Shown: positions 1 through 7,814 of the stretch, piece after piece
Numbering within the stretch: the stretch's first letter is position 1
Layout of the letters: each line of letters begins with the position of its first letter
Position numbers and translations under genes: made by a program
From: Pseudomonas citronellolis
Lineage (GTDB): Bacteria > Pseudomonadota > Gammaproteobacteria > Pseudomonadales > Pseudomonadaceae
NCBI RefSeq assembly: GCF_900112375.1
Contig: NZ_FOLS01000002.1
Coordinates: 124,001 to 188,000 of the forward strand
Length of the DNA: 64,000 nucleotides
Reading direction: 5' to 3'
The notes under the pieces: model-generated
What the model was told of the DNA's origin: nothing
Databases searched by the model: none
Seen by the model: only the letters and a program-made list of their open reading frames with translations

Positions 1-111
1 GCCCCGCCACGGCGCCCGCGCTTTGCTGGTAGCCATCCGAGCCGGCGGCCCCGCCGCCGGCAACCACCAACAAGACCGGACTCCAGTCCGGCTACCCCGG
101 GAGAGCCCCAT

Positions 112-1278
112 ATGCCCCTCCACGCTCACATCCTCGCCTGGCTGAACGACAGCGCCGACGAACTCAAGGCCCTGCGCCAGGACATCCACGCCCACCCCGA
201 ACTGGGCTTCGAAGAACGCCGCACCGCTGACCTTGTGGCCGACCTGCTCGGCCAGTGGGGCTACGAGGTGCACCGCGGCGTCGGCCGCACCGGCGTGGTC
301 GGCGTGCTGCGCAACGGCGACTCGCCGCGGCGCCTGGGCCTGCGCGCCGACATGGACGCGCTGCCCATCGAGGAGGCCACCGGCCTGCCCTACAGCAGTT
401 GCCACAGCGGGCGCATGCACGCCTGCGGCCACGACGGGCACACCGTGATGCTGCTCGGCGCGGCGCGCTATCTGGCCGCCACGCGCAACTTCCAGGGCAG
501 CCTGACGCTGATCTTCCAGCCCGCCGAGGAAGGCCAGGGCGGCGCCCTGGCCATGCTGGAGGACGACCTGCTGCAGCGTTTCCCCTGTGACGCGCTGTTC
601 GGCATGCACAACATGCCGGGGCTGGAAGCCGGCCACCTGTGCTTCCGCAGCGGGCCGATGATGGCCTCCCAGGACCTGCTGGAAGTGCGCATCGAAGGCG
701 TCGGCGGCCACGGCTCGATGCCGCACCTGAGCGTCGACCCGCTGGTGGCGGCGGCGAGCGTGGTGATGGCATTGCAGACAGTGGTGGGGCGCAACGTCGA
801 CCCGCAGCAGGCCGCGGTGGTCACCGTGGGCGCGCTGCAGGCCGGCGAGGCGGCCAACGTCATCCCGCAGCAGGCATTGCTGCGCCTGAGCCTGCGCGCG
901 CTCGACGGCAAGGTGCGCGAACAGGTGCTGGAGCGGGTGCAGGCGATCATCCACAGCCAGGCGCAGAGCTACGGTTGCACGGCGCAGGTCGAGCACCGCC
1001 CAGCCTACCCGGTGCTGGTCAACACGGCGGCGGAAACCGCCTTCGCCCGCGAGGTCGGCATCGAACTGGTGGGCGCCGACGAAGTGCGCGAGGCGCCCAC
1101 GGTGATGGGCAGCGAGGACTTCGGCTGGATGCTCCAGCGCTGCCCCGGCAGCTACCTGTTCATCGGCAACGGCGCCGGGGCGATGGTGCACAACCCGGCC
1201 TACGACTTCAACGACGCCATCCTGGTGCGCGGCGCCGCCTACTGGGCGGCGCTGGCCGAGCGCTGGCTGCGCTCCTGA
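112..1278 (+). CDS. M20 family amidohydrolase (hippurate hydrolase-like)
   Basis: A 388-residue cytoplasmic metallo-amidohydrolase of peptidase family M20D, which cleaves the amide bond of N-acyl amino acids such as hippurate or N-acetylated amino acids. The metal-site motifs are visible: RADMDALP at residues 78-85, CGHDGH at 105-110, the PAEE catalytic/ligand segment at 137-140, His166 in GMHNMPG, and a C-terminal VHNPAYDFND. The ATG at 112 follows a GGGAGA ribosome site. It is the first gene of a same-strand run with an MFS carrier (43 bases downstream), an amidase and an IclR regulator, so it probably helps degrade an imported amide. The exact substrate is unknown. Family call is secure, substrate is inference. 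Confidence 0.9.
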   Translation: MPLHAHILAWLNDSADELKALRQDIHAHPELGFEERRTADLVADLLGQWGYEVHRGVGRTGVVGVLRNGDSPRRLGLRADMDALPIEEATGLPYSSCHSGRMHACGHDGHTVMLLGAARYLAATRNFQGSLTLIFQPAEEGQGGALAMLEDDLLQRFPCDALFGMHNMPGLEAGHLCFRSGPMMASQDLLEVRIEGVGGHGSMPHLSVDPLVAAASVVMALQTVVGRNVDPQQAAVVTVGALQAGEAANVIPQQALLRLSLRALDGKVREQVLERVQAIIHSQAQSYGCTAQVEHRPAYPVLVNTAAETAFAREVGIELVGADEVREAPTVMGSEDFGWMLQRCPGSYLFIGNGAGAMVHNPAYDFNDAILVRGAAYWAALAERWLRS

Positions 1279-1321
1279 GCGCCTTACCGAGCTGCCCTCC
1301 CCCTTTCTGGAGCACCCCGTG

Positions 1322-2644
1322 ATGCAGACCTCCTCCCGCGCCGTGTCGCGCAACCACCAGGTGGCGGCCGCCGTGATCGGCAACGCCCTCGAGTGGTACG
1401 ACTTCATCGTCTATGGCTTCCTCTCCAGCCTGATCGCCCGGCTGTTCTTCCCCGCCGAAAGCGCCTACGCCTCGCTGCTGATGGCCCTGGCCACCTTCGG
1501 CGTGGGCTTCTTCATGCGCCCGGTGGGCGGCGTGCTGCTGGGCATGTACGCCGACCGCAAGGGCCGCAAGGCGGCCATGCAGCTGATCATCGCGCTGATG
1601 ACCCTGGCCATCGCGCTGATCGCCTTCGCCCCGGACTACGCCGCCATCGGCGTTGGCGCGCCGGCGCTGATCGTCATCGCGCGCATGCTCCAGGGCTTCG
1701 CCACCGGCGGCGAATACGCCAGCGCCACGGCCTTCCTGGTGGAGTCGGCGCCGGCCAACCGCCGCGGCCTGTACGGCGCCTGGCAGCTGTTCGGCCAGTG
1801 CCTGGCGGTGTTCGCCGGCGCCGGCATGGGCGCGCTGGTCACCCACAACCTGTCGCCCGAGGCGCTGGACGCCTGGGGCTGGCGCGTGCCCTTCCTGCTC
1901 GGCCTGCTGATCGGCCCGGTGGGCCTGTGGATGCGCCGGCACATGGAAGAGACCGAGGACTTCGTCCGCGCCAGCAGCCAGGAAAAACCCGTGGGCCTGC
2001 GCCAGGTGCTGCGCGAGCACCGCCGCGCGGTGCTGGTGACCATGGGCTCGACCATCAACGGCACCGTGGCCTTTTACGTGGTGCTGGTGAACATGCCGAC
2101 CTTCGCCCACACCCAGCTCGGCCAGCCGCTGGACCAGGTGTTCATGGTGCAGATGCTGGCGGTGGCGCTGATGACCGTGATCATCCCCGTCGCCGGCGCC
2201 CTCTCCGACCGCTACGGCCGGCGCCCGGTGCTGTTCGCCGGCATGCTCGGCTTCACCCTGCTGGTCTACCCGCTGTTCGCCTGGGTGGCCGGCGCGCCGA
2301 GCATCGGCAACCTGCTGGTGATGCAGCTGGTGCTGTGCAGCCTGATCGGCATCAGCTACGGCCCGGCGCCCACCGCCGTGGCCGAGCAGTTCCCCACCCG
2401 CGTGCGCTCCACCGGCCTGGCCCTGGCCTACAACGTCGCGGTGATGCTGTTCGGCGGCTTCGCCCCGTTCATCGTCGCCTGGCTGACAAAGGTCGGCGGC
2501 ACCCCGGTGGCGCCGGCCTGGTACGTGCTGGCGGCCTCGCTGATCGGCCTGTTCGCCCTGGCCTTCCTCCGCGAAGGCGCGCCCGAGGCCCTGGCCCGGC
2601 GCCGCGCCCGCGCCACCCTTTCCGCCACTGCCCGGAGCCTGTGA
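1322..2644 (+). CDS. MFS transporter, metabolite:proton symporter family
   Basis: A 440-residue inner-membrane carrier with 12 predicted hydrophobic segments. The N-terminal VIGNALEWYDFIVYGF and the loop YADRKGRKAAM (the MFS A-motif after helix 2) are typical of the metabolite:H+ symporter subgroup, which includes carriers for dicarboxylates, shikimate, betaines and aromatic acids. ATG 1322 was chosen over the overlapping GTG at 1319 because GGAG at 1309-1312 is better spaced. The amidase start codon abuts its stop codon, so the two are translationally coupled. It probably imports the substrate of the flanking hydrolases. The transported compound cannot be told from sequence. Confidence 0.88.
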   Translation: MQTSSRAVSRNHQVAAAVIGNALEWYDFIVYGFLSSLIARLFFPAESAYASLLMALATFGVGFFMRPVGGVLLGMYADRKGRKAAMQLIIALMTLAIALIAFAPDYAAIGVGAPALIVIARMLQGFATGGEYASATAFLVESAPANRRGLYGAWQLFGQCLAVFAGAGMGALVTHNLSPEALDAWGWRVPFLLGLLIGPVGLWMRRHMEETEDFVRASSQEKPVGLRQVLREHRRAVLVTMGSTINGTVAFYVVLVNMPTFAHTQLGQPLDQVFMVQMLAVALMTVIIPVAGALSDRYGRRPVLFAGMLGFTLLVYPLFAWVAGAPSIGNLLVMQLVLCSLIGISYGPAPTAVAEQFPTRVRSTGLALAYNVAVMLFGGFAPFIVAWLTKVGGTPVAPAWYVLAASLIGLFALAFLREGAPEALARRRARATLSATARSL

Positions 2645-4120
2645 ATGATCGCCATGACCGCGCCCTACGCCACCCCGCTGCAGCAGGACATCGTCGCCCT
2701 CGACGCGCTGCCGCTGTCGGAGGCGATCCGCAACCGCCAGCTCAGTTGCCGCGAGGTGATGCAGGCCTACCTGGAACAGATCGAACGCTACAACCCGCGG
2801 GTCAACGCGCTGGTCTCGCTGCGCCCAGAGGATGAACTGCTGCGCGAGGCCGACGAGCACGACCGCCTGCTCACCCAGGGCCGCTGGCTCGGCTGGCTGC
2901 ATGGCATGCCCCAGGCGCCGAAGGACCTGGCGGCCTGCGCCGGGCTGGTCACCAGCATGGGCTCGCCGCTGTTCGCCAGGCAGGTGACGGAGCACGACGC
3001 CTACGTGGTGGAGCGCGCGCGCAAGGCCGGGGCGATCTTCGTCGGGCGCAGCAACGTGCCCGAGTTCGGCCTGGGCTCGCACACCTACAACGCCGTGTTC
3101 GGCATCACCGGCAACGCCTACGACCCACGCCTGACGGCCGGCGGCAGCAGCGGCGGCGCCGCGGTGGCCCTGGCCCTGCGCATGCTGCCGGTGGCCGACG
3201 GCAGCGACATGATGGGCTCGCTGCGCAACCCGGCGGCGTTCAACAACGTCTACGGCCTGCGCCCGTCCCAGGGCCGCGTGCCCTTCGGCCCGTCCAATGA
3301 ACTGTTCGTCCAGCAACTGGCCAGCGAAGGGCCCATGGGCCGCAGCGTGGCCGACGTCGCCGCGCTGCTGCGCACCCAGGCCGGCCATGCGCCCGGCGCG
3401 CCGCTTTCGCTGCGTGGCAGCGACGACCTCGCCGGGCCGCTGGAGCGCGACTTCCGCGGCGCGCGCATCGGCTGGCTGGGCGACTTCGACGGCTACCTGC
3501 CCACCGAGCCGGGCCTGCTCGCGCTGTGCGAGGCGGGCCTGGCGGACTTCCGCGCCCTGGGCGCCGAGGTCGAGCCGTGCCGCCCGGACTACGACATGGC
3601 GCGCCTGTGGCGCTGCTGGCTGGTGCACCGCCAGTGGCTGGTGGCCGGCAGCCTGGCCCAGGCCTATGCCGAGCCGACGTTGCGCCGGCAACTCAAGCCG
3701 GAGGCGATCTGGGAAGTGGAGTCGGGCCTGGGCCTGGGCGCCGCCGACGTCTACCAGGCCTCGCTGGACCGCAGCGACTGGTACCGCGCCCTGCAGAAGC
3801 TGTTCGAGCGTTACGACTACCTGCTCCTGCCCAGTGCCCAGGTGTTCCCTTTCGATGCACAACTGGCATGGCCGGATGCCATCGCCGGCCGCCCGATGGA
3901 CACCTACCACCGCTGGATGGAAGTGGTGATCGGCGCCACCCTCGCCGGGCTGCCGGCGATGAACGTGCCGGTGGGCTTCAACCCCGCCGGGCTGCCCATG
4001 GGCGTGCAGATCCTCGGCCCGGCGCAGGCGGACCTGGCCGTGCTGCAACTGGCCCACGCCCATGAACAACGGACGCGCTGGGTCGCCCGGCGGCCGCCGG
4101 CGCTGCTCGATGAACGCTGA
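2645..4120 (+). CDS. Amidase (amidase signature family)
   Basis: A 491-residue serine amidase with the Ser-cisSer-Lys triad: Lys93 in QAPKDLA, the GGSSGG cis-Ser loop at 166-171 and nucleophile Ser192 in GSDMMGSLRNPA. It hydrolyses a carboxamide to acid and ammonia. Two in-frame ATGs (2645 and 2654) are possible; the first directly follows the TGA of the transporter. The usual GSDTGGS/IR variant is here GSDMMGSLR, a mild departure near the nucleophile. Its 3' end is followed closely by the IclR regulator gene. Together with the M20 hydrolase it suggests degradation of a compound with two amide-like bonds, or two related substrates. Substrate unknown. Confidence 0.9.
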   Translation: MIAMTAPYATPLQQDIVALDALPLSEAIRNRQLSCREVMQAYLEQIERYNPRVNALVSLRPEDELLREADEHDRLLTQGRWLGWLHGMPQAPKDLAACAGLVTSMGSPLFARQVTEHDAYVVERARKAGAIFVGRSNVPEFGLGSHTYNAVFGITGNAYDPRLTAGGSSGGAAVALALRMLPVADGSDMMGSLRNPAAFNNVYGLRPSQGRVPFGPSNELFVQQLASEGPMGRSVADVAALLRTQAGHAPGAPLSLRGSDDLAGPLERDFRGARIGWLGDFDGYLPTEPGLLALCEAGLADFRALGAEVEPCRPDYDMARLWRCWLVHRQWLVAGSLAQAYAEPTLRRQLKPEAIWEVESGLGLGAADVYQASLDRSDWYRALQKLFERYDYLLLPSAQVFPFDAQLAWPDAIAGRPMDTYHRWMEVVIGATLAGLPAMNVPVGFNPAGLPMGVQILGPAQADLAVLQLAHAHEQRTRWVARRPPALLDER

Positions 4121-4196
4121 GGCGCGGCGCCCGCTCGGGCATGGCACGCATCCTGCCTCCCCATTGCCGACGGCATTGGGCACATGGGGAACGGCG

Positions 4197-4967
4197 ATGC
4201 AGGGGAAAGAGGAAGGCAGCACGGTGCGCTCGGTGGAGCGCGCCCTGGCGATCGTCGAACTGCTCGGCGAGCACGGCTCCCTGGGGCTGGAGGAACTGCA
4301 CTACCTCACCGCCCTGCCCAAGGCCACCGTCTCGCGCCTGCTGCACACCCTGCAGGAGCAGGGCTGGCTGTACCGCGGCCTGTGCGACCGGCGCTACCGC
4401 CTGAGCTCGCGGCGGCTGTTCGGCGACGCCAGCGAGCGCCAGAGCCGGCGCCTGGTGGAGGAAGCCGCGCCGCTGCTCAAGGCGCTGAGCGAGCGCACCG
4501 GGCTGGTGGCCGACCTGTCGTTCTTCGACGGCGCCGACCTGCGGGTGATGGAAAGCTCGGTGCCCGAGCGCCTGCGCAAGCGCTACCCGAGCAACCGCAT
4601 GATCGTCGGGCTCAAGGCCAGCCTGTTCCACTCGGCCATGGGCCAGGCCTGCCTGGCGGCGCTGGACGAGCAGCACGTGCGCAGCCTGGCCGAACGCCAC
4701 GCGCTGCAAGGCGAGGAACTACTGCAGTTGCACGAGCGCGCGCACCATCGCGGCTTCGGCGAACGCACCGAAGGCCACTGGGAATACTCGGTGCGCCTGC
4801 CCTTCCTGATCCGCGCCATCGCCCTGCCGGTGCGCGCCGGCGAACGCCTGCTGGGCAGCGTCGCGCTGCACTGGCCGCAGGACCAGGGCAGCGTCGAGCA
4901 GGTGCGCCGCCAGTACCTGGGCAGCCTCGGCGACACCATCGAGCAGCTGCAGCGCAGCCTCGCCTGA
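4197..4967 (+). CDS. IclR family transcriptional regulator
   Basis: A 256-residue regulator with an N-terminal winged helix (RSVERALAIVELLGEHGSL through LPKATVSRLLHTLQEQGWL) and a C-terminal effector-binding domain. The open frame extends upstream into the amidase gene, but ATG 4197 after GGGGAACGG begins exactly where IclR homology starts, so the longer form was rejected. IclR proteins usually control the adjacent catabolic operon in response to its substrate or an intermediate, so it likely controls the hydrolase-transporter-amidase genes upstream. It converges with the CAP gene only 7 bases away. Confidence 0.9.
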   Translation: MQGKEEGSTVRSVERALAIVELLGEHGSLGLEELHYLTALPKATVSRLLHTLQEQGWLYRGLCDRRYRLSSRRLFGDASERQSRRLVEEAAPLLKALSERTGLVADLSFFDGADLRVMESSVPERLRKRYPSNRMIVGLKASLFHSAMGQACLAALDEQHVRSLAERHALQGEELLQLHERAHHRGFGERTEGHWEYSVRLPFLIRAIALPVRAGERLLGSVALHWPQDQGSVEQVRRQYLGSLGDTIEQLQRSLA

Positions 4968-4974
4968 GGCGCGC

Positions 4975-5820
4975 TCAGGGAGCGCCGAACATCGCCGTCC
5001 AGTAGATGCCGGCGTCGCTCTTCGGGTCCACCGCGTAGGCCGCGCCCAGCTCGCGGTACTGCGGGCTCATCAGGTTGGCGCAGTGCCCGGGGCTGGCCAG
5101 CCAGGCCTGCACCACGGCATTCGCGGTGCCCTGCCCGGCGGCGATGTTCTCGCCCACGGCGCCGGCGCTGTAGCCGCCCAGCTCGGCGCGGTCGCCCGGA
5201 GTGCGACCGTCGCGGTCCAGGTGGGAGAAGTAGTTGTTGTTGGCCATGGAACGGCTGTGTTCCTCGGCCACGCTGCCCAGCACGGCATTCCAGCCCAGCG
5301 GCGCGGCCTTGGCGAAGCCCTGCCCGCCACACTGGCGCGCCTGCCCGCGCGCGGCATTGACCGCCTGCAACAGCTTCTGCCCCTCGGCCTGCCAGTCGCC
5401 CAGCTTGCCCTGCAACAGCGGCCGCGCCAGCACCACGCGCCAGTCGTTGCCCTGGCGGCTGACGCCGACCTCGATGAACTGCGGGTCGAGCAGCACCTGG
5501 CAGAAACTCTCCTGCAACGCCGCCATGGCCGCCTGCTCGTCCTTCGGCCCGCTGAGGCTGAGCATGCGTGCGCTGCTCATGGGGTAGCCGGTAGCCTTGA
5601 GCGCCGACTGCCAGTCGGAAACCCCCGGCGCCAGCACCAGCCGCGAATCTTGCCCCAGCGGCGGCAGCGCCTCGCTGGCCCGGCCGGCGCAGGCCTGCGG
5701 CTGGCTGCGGTAGAGGTTGATGGCTTCGAGCAGCGGCTCGGCCGCCACGGCATGGCCGGCGCCGGCCAGCAGCGCCAGGGACGGCAGGAGGCATCGCAGA
5801 ACGGACGGCAAGACGCGCAT
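4975..5820 (-). CDS. Exported CAP (SCP/PR-1-like) protein with a degenerate first CAP copy
   Basis: A 281-residue secreted protein with a signal peptide ending near AVAA (residue 26). The C-terminal half is a CAP domain: LLQAVNAARGQARQC at 150-164, EEHSRSMANNNYFSHLD around 187-202, GENIAAG at 223-229, and AWLASPGHCANLM at 239-251. The first half repeats the beginning (LLEAINLYRSQPQAC, 30-44) and the end (ESFCQVLLDPQFIEVGV, 104-120) of the same fold but lacks the middle with the conserved His and Glu. It therefore looks like a tandem duplication whose first copy has lost the cavity. The open frame runs on upstream, but the signal peptide fixes ATG 5820. Function of bacterial CAP proteins is poorly known. 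Confidence 0.82.
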   Translation of the reverse strand: MRVLPSVLRCLLPSLALLAGAGHAVAAEPLLEAINLYRSQPQACAGRASEALPPLGQDSRLVLAPGVSDWQSALKATGYPMSSARMLSLSGPKDEQAAMAALQESFCQVLLDPQFIEVGVSRQGNDWRVVLARPLLQGKLGDWQAEGQKLLQAVNAARGQARQCGGQGFAKAAPLGWNAVLGSVAEEHSRSMANNNYFSHLDRDGRTPGDRAELGGYSAGAVGENIAAGQGTANAVVQAWLASPGHCANLMSPQYRELGAAYAVDPKSDAGIYWTAMFGAP

Positions 5821-6036
5821 GAAAGGCTCCCTTGGTGGACTGCCGGACATGATGCGCGATCCGGCGGGATTTCGCTGCCCCCTGGCGCGGGGTCGCAGTC
5901 GCCGATTGCATAACCTGGAGCAATTCCCGGCGCCGATTCGTGAGCTAGAAACACAAATCAATTGCCGCGGGGCCGGTTTTTCCGCTTCCGCGGCCTGGCT
6001 ATCCTGCCGGCCACTCACAGCTTTCGGAGCCTTCCC

Positions 6037-6624
6037 ATGCAAAACATCCTCCTGCTCAACGGCGGCAAGCAGTTCGCCCATTCCAACGGCCGCTACAACG
6101 CCACCCTGCACGAAGCGGCCCTGGCCCATCTGGACCATGCCGGTTTCGACGTGAAGGAAACCTTCATCGACGGCGGCTACGACATCGACGAAGAGGTGCG
6201 GAAATTCCTCTGGGCCGACGTGGTGATCTACCAGATGCCCGGCTGGTGGATGGGCGCGCCCTGGACCGTGAAGAAGTACGTCGACGAGGTGTTCACCGCC
6301 GGCCACGGCAGCCTCTACGCCAACGACGGCCGCACCCGCTCCGACGCCTCGCAGAAGTACGGCAGCGGCGGCCTGATCCACGGCAAGCGCTACATGCTCT
6401 CGCTGACCTGGAACGCCCCGCAGCAGGCCTTCGACGACCCCAGCGATTTCTTCGAGGGCAAGGGCGTGGATGCGGTCTACTTCCCTTTCCACAAGGCCAA
6501 CCAGTTCCTCGGCATGCAGGCGCTGCCGACCTTCCTCTGTGTGGATGTGATGAAGCGGCCGAGCGTCGAGGCGGATGTGGAGCGTTATCGCCGGCATCTG
6601 GATGAGGTGTTCGGCAAGCGTTGA
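6037..6624 (+). CDS. mdaB: NAD(P)H-dependent quinone reductase MdaB
   Basis: A 195-residue flavodoxin-fold NAD(P)H:quinone oxidoreductase. The N-terminus MQNILLLNGGKQFAHSNG forms the flavin phosphate loop, and YQMPGWWMGAPWTVKKYVDEVF is the hallmark MdaB segment. The family reduces quinones by two electrons with FAD, protecting against quinone and oxidative stress in the cytoplasm. ATG 6037 was chosen over an upstream frame start because the conserved protein begins there. It stands alone, followed by a long repeat-rich gene-free stretch. Confidence 0.92.
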   Translation: MQNILLLNGGKQFAHSNGRYNATLHEAALAHLDHAGFDVKETFIDGGYDIDEEVRKFLWADVVIYQMPGWWMGAPWTVKKYVDEVFTAGHGSLYANDGRTRSDASQKYGSGGLIHGKRYMLSLTWNAPQQAFDDPSDFFEGKGVDAVYFPFHKANQFLGMQALPTFLCVDVMKRPSVEADVERYRRHLDEVFGKR

Positions 6625-6645
6625 GGCACGGTCGCGCCATTCCCC

Positions 6646-6695
6646 TGTAGGAGCGCGCCCTGCGCGCGAAATCGCGGGCAGGGCCCGCTCCTACA
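6646..6695. repeat. REP-like hairpin (TGTAGGAGCGCGCCCTGCGCGCG type)
   Basis: An imperfect inverted repeat running from TGTAGGAGCGCGCCC to GGGCCCGCTCCTACA, 20 bases after mdaB. Close copies occur at 21332-21380 and 58199-58247. It probably acts as an mRNA-stabilising or attenuating hairpin. Confidence 0.8.
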
Positions 6696-7260
6696 TGATG
6701 GGGCCCCGCTTTTCGTAGGAGCGAGCTTGCTCGCGAACCTCGTCCTCCGCTCCTTACCCCACCTCGTCATTCCCGCGAACGCGGGAACCCAGCTGCCTTG
6801 GCTTAGGTGTTTCTGCGCCGCTCCGAGTCTGCCCGACCGTCTTGTTTCGCCCCCTCGGGCGAGTCCCTTTTGTCAAACGGTGGAAGGCCACCCCCGCAAA
6901 AAGGAACCAAAAAGGCTTGCCCCGCATACGGGCCCGACAGAGTCGGGCTACCCTCGCGAATTCCCCCGCCACGGAGGCCCGCCCCGAGGGTACGTCCCTG
7001 TAGCCCGCGGGGCTCTCGCGACATCCATGTCGCATGACCTCCTGAGCGCGGGTTTCGCTCGGCCTTCTGAAGGGGCGTTCCGGTGCACTCGGATATCCCT
7101 CTGGAAATCCAAAAGCCAGAGCAAACGCGGGCGTGCTCTTCGTAGGAGCGAGCTTGCTCGCGAACCCAACCGCCAGTCACTGGGTTCCCGCGTCCGCGGG
7201 AATGACGGGGTGGGGTTAGGCGTTTCAGGATGGCTCAGGATTCTCCCTCCGCTCAGGACA

Positions 7261-7311
7261 GCCCCCTCTCCCTTCAGGGAGAGGGTTGGGGAGAGGGCGC
7301 TCTTGAACCCA
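7261..7311. repeat. Single end of the CCCTCTCCC mobile-like repeat
   Basis: A hairpin CCCTCTCCCTTCAGGGAGAGGG followed by GGGAGAGGGCGCTCT. The same module forms both ends of the ~158-base elements at 33106-33263 and 44995-45153, so this is a solo end or a remnant. Confidence 0.7.
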
Positions 7312-7490
7312 ACACCTACGTCACCGGTAACCACTGTTCGCGAGCAACCTCGCTCCCACGAGAAGCCGTGCCTCCCTGGACGAACGCGGCATTCTTCCGC
7401 ACCTACCCCACCCCGGCAGAAACCTCCGCACCCCACCGGCAAATGCGCTAGTCTCTGCCTCCCTCCCCTCTGCCTTTCAGGAGCATCACC

Positions 7491-7772
7491 ATGGCCCGCG
7501 CTTCCGCCCGTCACATCCTGGTTTCCAGCGAAGCCAAGTGCAATGAACTCAAGGCCGCCATCGAAGGTGGCGCCGACTTCGCCGCCCTGGCCCGCGAGCA
7601 TTCCACCTGCCCGTCCGGCCGCAGCGGCGGCGACCTGGGTTCCTTCCGCCCGGGCCAGATGGTCCGCGAGTTCGACCAGGTGGTGTTCAGCGCGCCGCTG
7701 AACCAGGTCCAGGGCCCGGTGAAGACCCAGTTCGGCTACCACCTGGTGGAAGTCACCAGCCGCGAAGACTGA
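7491..7772 (+). CDS. ppiC: Parvulin-type peptidyl-prolyl cis-trans isomerase
   Basis: A 93-residue single-domain parvulin lacking a signal peptide, so cytoplasmic. Family landmarks are ASARHILVSS at the start, REHSTCPSGRSGGDLGSFRPGQM in the middle and QFGYHLVEV at the end. It catalyses cis-trans isomerisation of peptidyl-prolyl bonds to assist folding. Length matches the E. coli PpiC/Par10 class. The start ATG 7491 follows CAGGAG. It converges with the permease gene, with a stem-loop in between. Confidence 0.93.
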   Translation: MARASARHILVSSEAKCNELKAAIEGGADFAALAREHSTCPSGRSGGDLGSFRPGQMVREFDQVVFSAPLNQVQGPVKTQFGYHLVEVTSRED

Positions 7773-7780
7773 TCCCTCCC

Positions 7781-7814
7781 AGCCGGGCGCGCCTCAGGGC
7801 AACAGCGCCCGGCT
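7781..7814. terminator. Candidate bidirectional stem-loop between convergent genes
   Basis: A perfect 10-base inverted repeat AGCCGGGCGC / GCGCCCGGCT with a 14-base loop lies between ppiC and the convergent permease, overlapping the last codons of the permease. There is no clear T-run, so termination is inferred from position and stem strength. Confidence 0.5.

Larger units (their letters stand above)
6625..7490. other. Gene-free repeat block between mdaB and ppiC
   Basis: No supportable gene in 866 bases. The block holds the REP-like hairpin above, two direct copies of GTAGGAGCGAGCTTGCTCGC (6715-6738 and 7142-7165), an inverted pair of GTCATTCCCGCG..CGCGGGAACCCA (6766-6791 and 7181-7206) and one CCCTCTCCCTTCAGGGAGAG end (7261-7311). 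Long open frames across it arise from repeat sequence and have no recognisable protein character. The repeated insertion suggests a tolerant site for mobile short elements. Confidence 0.75.

Noticed and set aside
1208..4222. Open frame of about 1000 codons on the minus strand
   Set aside because: Antisense to three well-defined genes; composition (Gln, His, Ala, Arg rich) is the usual mirror of high-GC coding DNA and no domain is seen.
5821..6597. N-terminal extension of the CAP gene
   Set aside because: The extension is antisense to mdaB, and a signal peptide begins at ATG 5820.
6625..7490. CRISPR array
   Set aside because: Repeats are few, of several families, inverted and irregularly spaced; no cas genes in the window.
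6727..7701. Open frame of about 320 codons across the repeat block
   Set aside because: Translation is built from REP and GTCATTCCC repeats and then runs out of frame into ppiC; no ribosome site.
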